Shown here: positions 40,260 through 52,859 of the stretch, one piece after another
Position numbering within the stretch: position 1 is the stretch's first letter
Layout: every line of letters starts with the position of its first letter
From: Piscicola geometra
Lineage: Eukaryota > Annelida > Clitellata > Hirudinida > Piscicolidae
Assembly: GCA_943735955.1 (NCBI GenBank)
Contig: OX030956.1
Span: 12,727,894 to 12,791,893 of the forward strand
Reading direction: 5' to 3'
Length of the DNA stretch: 64,000 bases
Notes under the pieces: generated by a model
What the model was told of the DNA's origin: nothing
Database searches by the model: none
The model's input: the letters and a program-made list of their open reading frames with translations, nothing else
Made by a program: the position numbers and the translations under genes

Positions 40260-40884
40260 TCAATTAGCATGGGTTACTCTGCACAGAGCCACATAAAATT
40301 CATTGGGCACATCAGTGTCATGCCAGCCCACAGGTCCAATCTCACAGTCTGCACACACGAGGTACTTTATAGTGCCCACCTGCATTTTATAAGAATTATA
40401 TACACTTTTATAATTGTAATACTTTGTATTGACAATAAATGTTGAAAAAACATTACTTTTAAACTAATTTATTTTAACCTTTTATATTGATAATTTCATT
40501 TATTTTAGTTCATACCTTGTGGGAAAATCCGATGTTTTCAAAAGCAAACATTTGATTGACCATCCAGCACTCTTCCACTGGTTCTTTCACGTCATCACTG
40601 TCCTCTGCATTCTTCTTCTTCATTATAGGAAGCTGAATCTGAGGAATTTTGGAATTTTTAAAAAATTGACTGTAATTCTATTTTAAACTATAAAATCATC
40701 AATTTTAATTTAATATAATTCTCAGGCTTACCTCTTTCTTGACGTATTTTGCCATTTTAGATCTTAAAATTAAACTTTTACATCGTTCGCATAAAACATC
40801 ATATGCATTCAATCCATCTGTTGTAATGTAAAGACTATTAGATTCTGAAATACTTTCGTCATTTTCCTCGGATTCGGTGCCCAT
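40260..40884 (-). CDS. RABIF: RABIF/MSS4, Rab-interacting zinc-binding factor
   Basis: Three exons, 40884-40732, 40638-40516 and 40379-40260, all phase 0, giving 131 residues. RABIF/MSS4 binds nucleotide-free exocytic Rab GTPases, acting as a slow exchange factor or holdase in the cytosol. The two zinc-binding CxxC pairs are present, CERC in exon 1 and CADC in exon 3. Other family marks are PIMKKK, MFAFENIGF and the conserved CADCEIGPVGWH near the C-terminus, followed by EFYVALCRV. Length is close to the vertebrate protein. The N-terminus is acidic and variable (MGTESEENDES). Start is the first ATG of the first exon. Donors are GTAAGC and GTATGA; acceptors are CCTCAG and ATGCAG. Confidence 0.95.
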
Positions 40885-41248
40885 ATTTTATAATATGTAT
40901 CAATTACGTTAAGAAACGTTAACACGAAACTTCATGATTTTTCAGCCATTAATTTATTCATTAAATAGGTTAAAGGAGAAAAAACTTTATTTAGTTTTAA
41001 AAAATAGGAGTATTTACTACAATATAAAAATTAGTTGTTAGATATGTGGAAATCGCCGATTAACTTGACTGAAAAAAAGTGCAGACAAAACTAGCGAATA
41101 AAAGCATTAAATCAAATGAATATAAAATGGATCGATGAAAAAGATGCCAAACTAATCATTAAAAAGAAAAAGTAATCGAAAATAATCTGCATTCTTGTAT
41201 AGTCTTCAACGGTTCAGATCAGGTTATTATTAGTATGTGAGAATTTCT

Positions 41249-43180
41249 TCAGTCGAGAAATTTGATGGACATTTTCTGGTTCACATCCACCTTCGCCATT
41301 ATTTTGCAGAACTCGTCAAAAGATATGACTCTGAATACGGATCATATTATATTATATTAAATTCTTAATTAACTTTTTTTTTCACTCTAAAAATTAATAA
41401 AATATTAACATTGTGGAAAAAATTATTCATCCTATAGTTTTGTTTTACCCATCTTGGTCGCAGTCAGCCTCTGTCAGCGTCCTGTCTGCTATGTCACCTA
41501 GCTGTTGATGAGAATGATGAGCATTATTGTTACAATTATAATATAAATTAATATTATTAGATTGTATGCCTACTATTATAATTATAACAACTTATCAGCC
41601 ACACAGCAACCCACTCACCTACCTACTCTCTACACACTCACCCACCCAACAACCAACCAACCCTCTACCCCACCCACCTACCTACTCACCCAGCAACCAA
41701 TCTACCCCACCTACCCAGCAACCAACCCAACCCAAACCTCTAACCCCCCAACAAACCACCCACCCACCTTCTCGGATGAAATATTCGCTCCAACCATCAT
41801 ATGAAGTACGTTGATGAGTTCATCCCTTGAGATGATGTTGTCGCCATCCAAATCATACATCTTGAAGGCGACTGATGCATGCATGCATGAATGGGTGGAG
41901 GGATGGATGGATGGGTGGATGAATGGATGGATGCATGAAAGAATGGGTGGATGCATGAATGCGTGGATGAATGGATGCATGGAAAAATGGGTGGATGAAT
42001 GGATGGATGAATGGGTGGATGCATGCATGAATAGAGGGATGCATGGATGGGTGGATGGATAGATAGATGGGTGTATGGATGGATGAATGAATAGGAGGAT
42101 AGATCAATAGACAAAAAATCGAAAGAATGAATGAATAGATGGATGAGTGAATTGTGGATGAATACACTAATGAATAACCAGTAGGGAGGCTAACCTAAAC
42201 ATGGCGTATAATCCCTTAATAAAAGCAATCATAATAAAAAAGGTAATGAACATTAAAAATGTTAATGAACCTTAAAAACATTTATTTAAAAAAACCAATT
42301 ATAAACAGTAAAAACATTATTGAAACGTTTTCTTACACATCAACTTTTCTTCTCTGCTGTTCAGTTTAGTACTGACTGCTGCAGCATTGTTGTGGTTGAG
42401 GCCACTGTGGTCGGTGTGGTCGCCCCCCTTGGGACACTTGACCTCTTTGATGGGCAGGAAACGGGCCAGAATACGAACAAATTCTCGGAAGTTTACTTGG
42501 TCTTCGTTTTGAATGCTTCTGTAGAGAGGTGGTTGCTTGGTTTGTTGGTTTGTTGGTATAGTGTTGGTGAAGTTGTTGGTGGTTGTTGATGTAGTTTTTA
42601 TTTGTTTAGTAGGTGGTTGATGTTGTTCGAGTGACATGAAGACAAAATGGTAAATGAATACAGAATTTAATATTTTCTAGAAGTATAACACTACTGACTC
42701 TGACGAAAAGAATGTGTAGACAATGCGGTCTGAAAGAGGGTTGATGGCCAGTTCAGGAATCCTAAAAAAGTCTTCTTTACTGATGGTAGAAAAAGTAAAA
42801 TGACTATTTGGAATTTTTTAATTGCCATAAAGTTTTATATTTTGAACTTTGAACACATCCTCTAAATTCACCTTAGGTATCCATTGCAACTCTTGTCGAG
42901 CCTTGTGAACCTGCTGTACAACCGATGGATCTGGTTTGCACTGACTGAAAAAAATATTTTTATTCTATTTTTTGGGGGTTTTTTTGAAAGTATTTATGAA
43001 TTTTTGACAGTGATAAAAAGATTCAAAAAACGTATTTCAAAATAATAAAATAGAATAAAAATATAGAATTTAATGTAAATTTATTCTAGAAATTTATAAA
43101 AAAACGTAATTACATCCTGTTTCCATCTGGATTGCTGCTACTTCCTCTGGCTGCAAAAGGGTTGACACTTTGGATCCCAT
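41249..43180 (-). CDS. CHP1: Calcineurin B homologous protein (CHP1-like), EF-hand Ca2+ sensor
   Basis: Seven exons: 43180-43114, 42944-42872, 42779-42699, 42518-42337, 41871-41768, 41501-41449, 41330-41249; 642 nt, 213 residues, all phases consistent. CHP proteins are N-myristoylated EF-hand proteins that bind the juxtamembrane region of Na+/H+ exchangers and aid their transport and activity. The start MGSKVSTLL has the Gly2 myristoylation context. Seen are [37 protein letters not shown]-hand 3 loop [14 protein letters not shown]-hand 4 loop DCDQDGVISFDE, and the ending [16 protein letters not shown]-hand 1 is degenerate, as in the family. The linker before EF3 has an insert of roughly 20 residues (His/Asn/Asp/Ala-rich). 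The gene could equally be called the single CHP1/2 orthologue. Introns hold GGATG repeats. Confidence 0.95.
41883..42160 (+). repeat. (GGATGAATG)n minisatellite in CHP intron 4
   Basis: Degenerate units GGATGGATG, GGATGAATG and GGATGCATG lie beside the acceptor of the 104-nt exon (41871). On the - strand they give CATCCATCC. A (CCAAC)/(CACC) rich tract at 41600-41767 fills the following intron. Confidence 0.85.
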
Positions 43181-43777
43181 AATTGACACTGAAATAATAG
43201 AAAAAATATTGAAAAGTTTTTAAATTAAGAATTATTATAATATTTTGATCTTTAAATCTTTTGTTTTAACTAGAATCTAGTTACTAGATCTAAAATGATC
43301 AAATTATTAGTTATTTTTAAAAGCTGAACATTCAATTTGAATTAAGAAAATTGAACTTATGAAACCTTTTTAGTAAATATTGTCTTGTTTGCGCATTAAA
43401 GCTTTTTTCCTACTTTGTACTGAGTACAATGTACTCAGTTTTTGTTTCAATTACTTTTAAATTCAATTTCATACATTATTAAAAAAATTAATAAATACTT
43501 TGTTTTATTTTTTCTATATAATTTTTAAAAACTAATTAATTTGAAAACCTTTTTGCTTGAAATATAATATTTCAGTAATTTAATTTAATTTTTATGCACA
43601 AAGTTCACTTTTTACTAAACAATTATTGTTTGAGTTTTTTTTACAAAATTTATATAAAATTATACTTCCCAATAAAGTATCATTGAATAATATTAAATTA
43701 ATAAAACAGTATTTAGTATAAATATAAAATGTCAAAAGAATGGTTTGACTGGAATGCTTAGATTTTTCCAATGAAAC
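43181..43777. other. Intergenic region between divergently oriented CHP and CARD-LRR genes
   Basis: About 600 bp separate the start codons of CHP (- strand) and the CARD-like/LRR gene (+ strand), so promoters of both probably lie here. It is very AT-rich. A small palindrome GTACTGAGTACAATGTACTC sits near 43416-43435. No further motif is claimed. Confidence 0.5.
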
Positions 43778-46153
43778 ATGGGCCAGTATTGCTCTTGTGC
43801 TAAAGGGAAAAGTATGTCAAATAATAAAAATTTAAATTTATTTATTTTGCTAAGCTTTTTTAAATGTAAAAAATTATGCCCATACTTTCAAGATATATTC
43901 TTTATATTTGATATATTGTTTTAGGCTATTGAAGATTTTAAAATCTATTCATGCTTATTCTTTATAAAAATAATTGTAGAATCAAAATATTTAACAGAAA
44001 AAAAAGTACCAGCACACAGAAACAAACCTGTCTCAAAAGATGCTCTATGGCACCAAGAAGCTTTCGACTATAAATCTACCAATCATAAACAAAGTAACAA
44101 ATGCGACAACAATGTTTTCAACAATGGCTTTCAGAACAACAAGATCGACAACAGCATCAAGCCGGAGGGAAACAGTAAATACAATTCTTTAACCTATTCC
44201 ACCTACAACCAATGGTCAAACTACTCACACGACTGCAACAACAGCAGCAGCCATGATATCAACAACAACTGGAACTTCCTCACACACCCCATCAATGCAT
44301 CCTTCCAAGACACACACCTGAACCACAACAACCACGAAGACTACAGTCAGAACAGCCTTTCTCACGACACGAGCACCAATCTCGACCACACCTCCCTCGA
44401 CCATGACTCCTCTCTTCTGACCACCAATGCATCTCACCTTGACCTTGAAGTGCATGCCTATCGACAGAGGAACTCACAAAAAGTGGTTTCCTTGCTGGAG
44501 AAGGTATTGGATTATTTAGTGCAGGTGGTTGACGTTTCGTACATCCAGGCGTACTGTCAAAGGGTGAAGTGGGATGTGGAGAGGGGGATGGTTGAAAAGG
44601 AGGGGGTGAGGAATCTGATGTGGGACGTGCTGACTGGCCAGGAGGGGGAAGACTTTGGCGTATTTTGTGAGTTGTTGAGCGACAATGAGGAGCACAAGGG
44701 TGTGGTGGAGTTGTTGATTTGTCTGGAGGGGATAGTGTCTCTAGTCTCAACCTTCCCACACCCTTCTCAACTGCCATGCCAGCACAACAACCCCCTCTCT
44801 GAGACAAGCTACTTCAGCATCGATCTAGTCACTCCCCTCCAACCTACCATCCACCACACCAACCTCTCATCTAGTATCTCCTTGTGCAGTCTCAATGCAA
44901 AATCTCCCAGTCGTCCACCAATCTTTTTACGCAAGCAACTCCCTGTTCCCCTAGTGGCACTCACACTGGGCCATTTTTGTTTCTGTTCTTCGCAACAGGA
45001 GGGCAGACTGTTGCAGATGCTCTCAGAGTTTCAGTGTCTCCTCGAGCTGGGTCTGGTGCGTTGTAACTTCTCGCAAGAAACTTCTTTCTCTTTTGTGCAA
45101 GCTTTGAGTCTCAACAGGAGTCTGCAAAAGTTGCACATTTCTTCTTCTCCCCTCCATCCTTCCCCTCTCCATCCTTCTTCCTTTCAGCTTTTTCTCCAAG
45201 CGCTCGCAGCCCTCAAACCCACGTTGAAGTCGTTTTCGTTCACGCATTGCCACGCCACCACCCCTCTGCTGCATTCCCTTCTCACCACTCTGTCCACTCA
45301 GTTGTTCTTGCAAGAGTTAGATTTGAGTTTCAACCAACTATCCATCCAACTAACCACCGCTCTCTCCCACCTCCTTGCCACCACCACTACCCTCAAACAC
45401 CTCACCATCAAAAACACCCACCTCACACCCGCCTCTTTCGTTCCCCTCTCCACCTCACTCTCCCACAACTCGACCCTCCACTCACTCAACATCAGCAACA
45501 ACGACTTACAAGACTCCTCCATCAACTCCCTCTCTCACTCACTCATCCTCAACTCCTCCGTTCGCTCCATCAACCTCTCCAACTGCTCCTTCTCTCACTC
45601 CGCAGCGGTTGGCATTTCCAGGCTACTCCGTGCCAACCACTCCATCCAGCAACTCATCATCTCCAACAACCACCTCAACAACCACGCCCTCTCCATCCTT
45701 TCCTCCGGTCTCTGCTACAACCAATCGCTCCTCCATTTGGAAATGGACTCCTGTGGCGTTGGCAACGTCGGCTTCCACCACCTCCTGAAGGCTCTCAAAC
45801 ACCACCGCAGGATCAGGGTGGTCAAGCTCTGTTACAACCTCATCGGCAGGCCAGATGCTGGTGGTGATGGTGGTGATCACAGTGTTGGCGTTAATGGTGC
45901 TCATAGGGGTGATGTTAATGGAAGCAATGGTCAGATTATTAATGAGAAAATTAATTTTTGCACTAATAACACGATTAAAAGTTATATTAATAAAAATAAA
46001 GATAATTCCGCTGATAATAATAATAATAATGGCGTAAATGACGTCATATCGGAAGAGAGCCTTTTCCTGTTGATGAAGGAGGTCCTACATTTGAACCCAC
46101 ATTTGAAACTCGTCCTCAGAGGCAACCAGTTGGCAACCTTGCTAGCCTCATGA
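43778..46153 (+). CDS. CARD-like / leucine-rich repeat protein with N-terminal lipidation signal
   Basis: Proposed two exons, 43778-43811 and 43998-46153 (donor GTATGT, acceptor TTAACAG, phase 1 joined correctly). Exon 2 is open from well upstream but has no in-frame ATG before the CARD-like part, so an upstream start exon is required. Exon 1 gives MGQYCSCAKGK, then KKKV: Gly2 for myristoylation, Cys5 and Cys7 for palmitoylation, and a basic cluster, a classic membrane-anchor layout. Next are an Asn/His/Asp-rich linker (about 44030-44445), a helical domain resembling CARD (VVSLLEKVLDYL ... VRNLMWDVL ... EDFGVFCELL ... GVVELL, about 44480-44730), a linker, and about nine RNase-inhibitor-type LRRs (ELDLSFNQL, SLNISNNDL, SINLSNCSF, QLIISNNHL, LEMDSCGV) at 45080-45850. 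An Asn-rich insert precedes the last repeat. CARD plus RI-type LRRs resembles NOD proteins but no NACHT is present. Function unknown; innate sensing or adaptor role is inference. Confidence 0.75.
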
Positions 46154-48274
46154 ATATTCATAGCTTATTAATTATATGATGATGATGATGATAATAATAA
46201 TAATAATATTAATAATAAAAATATAATTCATTAGGATAAACTTTATATCGAACATTTGTTCATGTACTGTATTAAAATATTTTTCAACTATTTTATATTT
46301 TTTTATTCATAAGGTGTCTTGTCCATCACCATCATAACCACTACCTATTTTGATGAATTCTTGTTACGTCATATTTGTGTTATTTATAATTTGTTGATTT
46401 AATTTTTTTTTAAATTGATTTTTTATTCGTCAATTGTATAGTCCATCTAAATTTGTTGCCATTCACACTTCATGAGAGCCCCGAGCTCCAGTATTAAACT
46501 ATGATATTCAAAAAAATCATTCGCTTTTAGCGAATTTTGATTCCTATATGCCATAGTATTTTCAATATTGGACGATATTTTAAAATGAATTAAATATTGA
46601 AATAACTATTTTTTATTTTATTTGGATAAGTATTTTAAACATAATATTTTAAATTTATGTAAGATATTTTTCATTCTTTGAAATTTCTTTCACTCACACT
46701 GAATATTACATTTTTTTCGACCTTTAAAAATATTTTATATAAATAATATTTTATTTCTATAAAATATTATTAATTAAAATAGAATTGATTGATTTTCTAA
46801 ATTCTAATAATTCAAATTTAAATATAAATGTACTCCAAGAAAGCAAAAAAATTCGTGTTTCCACACCAGCCATTTGTTACATCTTCTAGTTAGTCGCATG
46901 TTGTTCGTCATTACACTTCTACAAGTTTAGTTCTTGTTCTGTAATTGGTTTCTTATTGTTGCTTCTATTATTAAGCGGCTTTTGACACTTTTGGACACTT
47001 CGTTTATAACTTGTTTTTTTTTAATTTTTAAATTTATTTAGCGCTTTATTATTTATTTATTAGATCAGTAGGCGCTTTTTTACGTTCATATCACCTGCGT
47101 ACAATGAATTCTTCAACTTTGAATGTTTTAATTATCATAAAAAATTATTTTAGCATTGCTCACGGTGATGATGATGATGGAGAATAAGCGCGATGATAAT
47201 GATCCTCATCATCATTTTCTACATGTACCGTCTAAATTATTTTTCACTCTACTAGTGGCTTACAGGCCTTAGGCCAATTTTTTTTTGTTGAGATTTCAAT
47301 TCAAACCTTTTCAAAATGTAAATTTTGCTTTACAATTTTCACTGTGAAAATAGTTACGAATTAGCAGTAAAGAAATTGTATAATATAACTTATATATTAT
47401 CTTAAAGCACTTTTTTCATTGCAAAATAGCAATCTCGCATCAATCATTACCTATGCAAGATGTACGACTTGATGATCGAGCGGCGGTGAGCGATGATTGT
47501 GCGGTCATGTCCGATGCAGTCTCAAGTGCCTTTGAACGTTCATGTTCTCACTCACGCCTATCGGCACTCTCTGTGTGTGTTCATTTGTGTTCCTACTCAC
47601 TCTATAAACGTCGCTGTTTTCCTACCTGGTTTTCACTTTTAACTTCGATGTTCGGTGTCTCTATTTACTTTCTGTTTCTAGTTTATTGTACGTATTTTCA
47701 AATTTTATTTTGGAATATTGTTTCAAAACACATTTTCAATATGTATTCTTCCAGTTTAACTGTCACATCTGTGCTAGAGAATCTAGCAAAGTAATGTAAA
47801 AACAACTTCAATAACTTTTTGCAAAGCAATTTTCAACTTCTTGAACTCTTTAATATTGACTTCAAAATTGTACTTTTCTTCGCCATCTCACTTCCTAGTA
47901 CGGGCATTTAACCGCCTTTGCACTCAAACTTTCCACTATTTCATTCTTTTTCTCTCAAAAGAATTTCGCCAATTCATTTTCAAAGACTTTTCAAATTCCT
48001 ATTTCAATTTTGCATAACTTATTTCGAATAAAACTAATTTTTTATTTCACCAAATTGAAGAAAATTTCATTCAATCAAAAGTTACCCGAAGTTTGTTAAT
48101 CTAGAAGGTGTTAGTATCATAAGGCTGTTTTCTCCGGTACAAATGATATGCTTAAATTCAAGCCCTGTTGATCAATTTAGTCGTTCCTCACCTTACACAG
48201 CTTTATCCAGTCCTTATTGATTTTTTAGGAATGATTATACAATGATTGCTTTATAAACTTGATCAATAAGAGAA

Positions 48275-48305
<31 letters not shown>

Positions 48306-51260
48306 CTGTATGTTTTTTTGTTCACTTTCACATTCAATTGAAGCTTTTTTATTTACTTGTTAGACTTTCTAGCTTTGAGAATAAAATAGAAAATGCTTAT
48401 TTATTCGTTAGAATATATTTTTAATGTTTCAATAAAATAATTAAAAACTATTACTTGAGTATAAACTAATAGTTATAGATAGATAAAAAATAGGGGAAAA
48501 ATTATTCTTTAAAAAATCAAGCACTACAACAAATATTCACTTTTAAACCCTAAGTTTCCTTTTACTCATACAAGAAATTCTTCTTAATCTCCGCCTACGC
48601 CTCAGCTGATTGGACGCAAGACTTTGACTGAAAGGCGTTAGGAAAATTGTTACAATCAGTTGTTTTGGGAGAATCATTGGAAAAATAAGTCGCTGATTTA
48701 TTTGCAGATAAAACTTTCCTAGTTTATTCCATTTTATATATAATCTTTTTCTTCCTACATAGAAAAAAAAATAGTAATAGTAATAATTAATAATTACTAT
48801 TAATTTCGAGCAGGCGGTCTCATTATCATCTTCAATTGTAATTATTACATATACCGTTCATAAAACGTGAGAAATCATTTGTTAATTTAATATTATATAT
48901 TAATTTAGTATAACGCTTGTTAATTCCCTTAATGAATTAGGGTTGTAACATTGCATATTCGAGATTTGCTACTTGATACGGAAAAATTCGACAAAAATCG
49001 ACAAAAATATTTACAAAAAGTCATAATTGTTGGTCTTATGGCCATAAACAACTCACAGACAATAAACATTTTATTAATAAAAAGAAGAAAGGAAAATTAT
49101 GATAATTCCGAGTAAGAAGAATTTATTTCTGAAAGTGTAAAATTTATGAGTTATGAGAAATGGAAGCTATATGGAATTAAGAAAAGACATTAAAATCCAC
49201 TTGAGTATTCACCAAGGCCTGGGGGCCATATAAAATCGTTAAAATAGTTTCCGAAAAAAACAATCATTGAATATATAAAAAATAACTTTAAATATGTTTC
49301 ATAAATTAATTTATATTTAATAAAAAGTGGTTGAGTGGCGAAATGAAGAGACGACAGCAGCTCTCAGTCGTCAATCAAGCAGCAACAGCCACATGCCACC
49401 CCATCTTAGCGCCATATTGAACCCCCTCAATTGAACCCTGCACATTAATTATTCTCTTATAAATAGTAGTGCAAAACACATAAAAATATTTTTAAAAACC
49501 TACACACTCAAAAACACATAAACATATTTACATATTTAAAAAGACATACTCATGAAAACACATTAGCAAGTAAGACACATATTATAATAAAAACACAATA
49601 AAATCGTGTAAATACTCCAACCAAAAATACATTACAATTAAACATATAATAAATAACATACACAATGAATAAAATGGAAGATGCTATCGAACGTAAAGAT
49701 GCTGTGGAATGGGAGGGAAAAGAGAGAAGAGGAAAAAGAGAGAAGGAGTAGAAGGAAAGGGAAGAGGAAGATGTATTTAGATGTGTGTACCCATACAGAA
49801 GCCTCTTATGTGCACACAAATGTCTGTGCTACTGTAAAAGAATTGATGACGATTGATTAAACATTTTAGAAAGTTGAATGTTTATAATATAATGTTCTAA
49901 AAATCGTTTGTTCATTACGATCGTATAAATCTAACTAAATTTTAACAAAAAAGATTTTTCCAAAATAATTTGATAAATCATTATAAGGTTATAAAGATTC
50001 GAAACTAGGCTGCCCATTCAAGCATCAGCAAACTTTTTGGAACACTGCTGTTGACTTCCCAAACCTGAAGTTGCCCTTCATTTCAAAAACTCTGGAACTC
50101 TCAATACAGGTATAATGAGACATTTATGGGTTTTTTTAAACTTTATTACATCAGTGAAACATAATAATTTGACTAAATAGATTGATTTTATTCAGTAAAT
50201 AGACCCATTACGTTTAGGAATTATTCCTAAGTCCTATTTGCTGAAATCTACGGAGCTATGAGCTAATGAGAGTATCGATTTGTCGGAAAGGTACTTGGGA
50301 AGAAATCATGAGAATCGTGTTGATTCCCATTACAATTGCTGCATGGACGACCTGACATTTTTTTACAATATTTTAAATTATTCTTATAAGCAACGCTTTC
50401 GTTGTGTGTTTGTCTGAGATGTATTATATTTTTTGTTTTTTTTTCAAGTGTGTTTTGTGTGTCTAAATGTGTATATTTAGTTCAACTTATGTGTGTTTTT
50501 GCTTCTATGTGCGATGATATGTGTGAAAGTATGTCTCTAGACTATTGACATAGCGGGTGATAACGGTTGATACGATGTTATCATTACTCCTAGCCCTTAT
50601 GATAACAGTGATGATGTTGTTAATGATAATGTATATAATGGAATTGATGGTATTAATAATAATGATGATGATGATGATAGTGGTAATGGTGATGATAATG
50701 ATAATGAATATAACAGTGATGATGACGGTGATTTGAGTATGAAAATTTTTAATTCCAGCTTCTGGTTTCTGGTTTGTCGAGATCATTATCAAAACCAGCT
50801 TGCTCATCAAATTTAGAGTCTTATGAAAACATCATTATCATCATCATCATCACCATTATCATCATCATTTTTCTGGTCCCAGTAACACCATTTCGTTTAT
50901 TGATCTTTTGCATTTAGTATTTATATTTTAATTACTCAAAAAATGTTTTATTCCTTTATTTTTTATTTCATAGAACTTATGGAATGGTGATGATAATCAT
51001 GATCACCATCACCACAATAATCATCACCATTACTATCACAATCACCATAATCATAATCATTGTCACTACTACTATCATGATCGTGTAGACAGGGTATGAA
51101 AGGATTTATAAATTGTTTAATTTAACGCCAATTCATCTGCTAGCAAGAAAATCATAACTACAGCCATACTCCATCTTATTCATCACTCTCGATTTAAAAT
51201 TAGTTGATAAAGTCTTTGAATATCCTAAATTCCATCTATAAAATTTCAAAAAAAATTCCT
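46154..51260. other. AT-rich gene-poor region
   Basis: No supported gene. A 113-codon ORF at 47453-47794 has a hydrophobic stretch and an ATG start but no recognisable motif. Short (GAT)n runs are at 46178-46195, 47167-47180 and 48275-48299, and mixed GAT/AAT repeats at 50580-50740 and 50830-51090. Confidence 0.5.
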
Positions 51261-51264
51261 TATG

Positions 51265-51420
51265 AACTGGAATGGTGTAATGGTTAAGACGTCGGTTTGT
51301 TACTCGGAATGTCGTGAGTTCGATTCCTGCTATCACCTAGTAGCTAGAGAAGAAAAGAAAACTGTAAAGCCGCCGTGAAAACAAAAGTCCCAGGAAATAA
51401 CCTAAAAAATAAAAAACATT
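51265..51420 (+). mobile_element. tRNA-derived SINE
   Basis: A-box-like TGGTGTAATGGTTAAGAC (51273-51290) and B-box-like GAGTTCGATTCC (51316-51327) with about 40 bp between them, followed by a non-tRNA body and an A-rich tail (51404-51416). Read on the - strand it gives AGIELTTFRVTNRRLNHYTIP split over the boxes (AGIELTTF, RLNHYT), the familiar phantom ORF seen over tRNA-type SINEs. The stems are too damaged for a working tRNA. Confidence 0.65.
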
Positions 51421-51534
51421 AAATGTCTACTCATGCTACATTCATGTTGACTTTTAGAAATATGAAAGTGATACTGTACCGCTTAGTTGAATAAATTGAT
51501 GAATATATTAACGTGAGCCCCATTCATCCAAAAC

Positions 51535-51650
51535 ATCCATCCATCCATCCATCCATCCATCCATCCACACATCCATCCATCCATCCATCCATCTATCTAT
51601 CCATCCATACATCCATCCATCCATCCATCCATCCATCCATCCATCCACAG
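51535..51650 (+). repeat. (CCAT)n tandem repeat ending in a possible splice acceptor
   Basis: About 27 units of CATC/CCAT with ACAT and CTAT variants, ending CATCCACAG at 51642-51650, directly before the candidate exon at 51651. A second (CCAT)n run is at 52490-52585. Confidence 0.95.
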
Positions 51651-52859
51651 AATGGTGATCATCTCGAGGAACGACTCGAATATCAACAACAACCACCACA
51701 ACAACAACAACAACGACGATGACCACACCAAAAACAACGACAACAACCACAACAATCATCTTCACCAAGACAACAACCACAACATCCACAACACCAACCA
51801 CAACATCCACAACACCAACCACAACGTCAACAACCTTTCCATGACGTCATCGTTCTTGAGCACTTCCTGTCACGTGCGAGAGTTGGTCACGTGGCCTCGA
51901 GAGGATGAAGGGCTGCTGAGGGCGTGCATGCCAGCCTACATCTTCGAGGGTTTGTCTAATTACCGTCTAACTACGTCATCATAATCGTTATCATCATCAT
52001 CAACATTACAACAACTATCATCAGTATCGAAACACCATATAATGATCATTTACACCCCTCTATATCATCATCATCATTCTCATCATCATCATCATCTTCA
52101 TCATCCTCATCATCACCCTCATCATCATCATCACACCAACCACAGTGGTTGCCTTTATCACCTTCTTCGTTTATCAGTTCAGAGATCTTCTTAAAACAAT
52201 AACCCGTCATCTCATCATTATCATCATCACCACCAACATCATCAGCATCACCATCACTATTAGCATCTTCTTATCAACATCAACATCATTACCATTTCAA
52301 TTTCGCTAAGCATCGCTTTATCCTCTTCATCTTCATTATCCTCTCTATTAATTAGCACACCAGCATGATAAAAAAATTATCATTATCATCATAACCTCCA
52401 TGCCATCTTCTGCAAATCAATGTCAATTAATTTTTATCCTAAGCCCCCTCCCACATTTATCTACTCACATCTCACCCCGCTGTCTATCTATCCATGCATT
52501 CATCCACGCATTCATCCATCCATCCATCTATTCGTCCATCCATCCATGCATCCATCCATGCATCCATGCATCCATTCATCCATCCTATAAAATAATTTAT
52601 AAAATATAAAAAAAATTTAAATTATATATTACCGACACAATATGCAAAGTGCATTTAGTCCAAAAAGTATATTTCCATCAGCGGTAAGATGCAAAAGTTT
52701 CTCGATTATAGGAGCATCAAGCCCAAAAAGACCGTTTTAAACTTTCTTTATTTCGCATTTAAATCGCAACTGAGTGTGTTTGCAGTGGCATGTCCTTCAT
52801 TGTTTGCTGAGGCCTGGAGCGTCGATGGATCAACTCTTGAGCCATTCAGAGGAACTTGA
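51651..52859 (+). CDS. Candidate 3' end of an unrecognised gene (two exons)
   Basis: Proposed exons 51651-51949 and 52786-52859, joined GAG G|TG with compatible phase and GT/AG borders (donor GTTTGT, acceptor TTTGCAG). The first encodes an Asn/His-rich stretch, then a higher-complexity segment [20 protein letters not shown] and PAYIFE. The second gives [20 protein letters not shown] and a stop after RGT. The region is richer in G+C than its surroundings, and the Asn/His-rich lead resembles inserts in the other genes here. I recognise no family. An ATG at 51652 could be the start, but the acceptor-like CCACAG just before it suggests an internal exon. Unproven. Confidence 0.35.
51990..52340 (+). 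repeat. (ATC)n-rich sequence
   Basis: CATCATCAT and CAACATC triplets with interruptions; no coding evidence. It lies inside the proposed intron of the candidate gene at 51651-52859. Confidence 0.75.

Noticed and set aside
42694..42696. Alternative CHP exon 3 donor three bases downstream (GTAGTG)
   Set aside because: GTCAGT at 42698 gives correct phase and the expected [11 protein letters not shown] junction, whereas the other site breaks the frame.
44292..44807. Opposite-strand ORFs across the CARD-LRR and Six1/2 exons
   Set aside because: They are antisense shadows of exons supported by domain similarity.
47453..47794. 113-codon ORF with a hydrophobic segment
   Set aside because: No recognisable motif, no splice or poly(A) support, and composition like the surrounding AT-rich DNA; left unannotated.
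51265..51345. Functional tRNA gene
   Set aside because: A and B boxes are present but anticodon and T stems do not pair well, and a non-tRNA body with an A-rich tail follows, so SINE is preferred.
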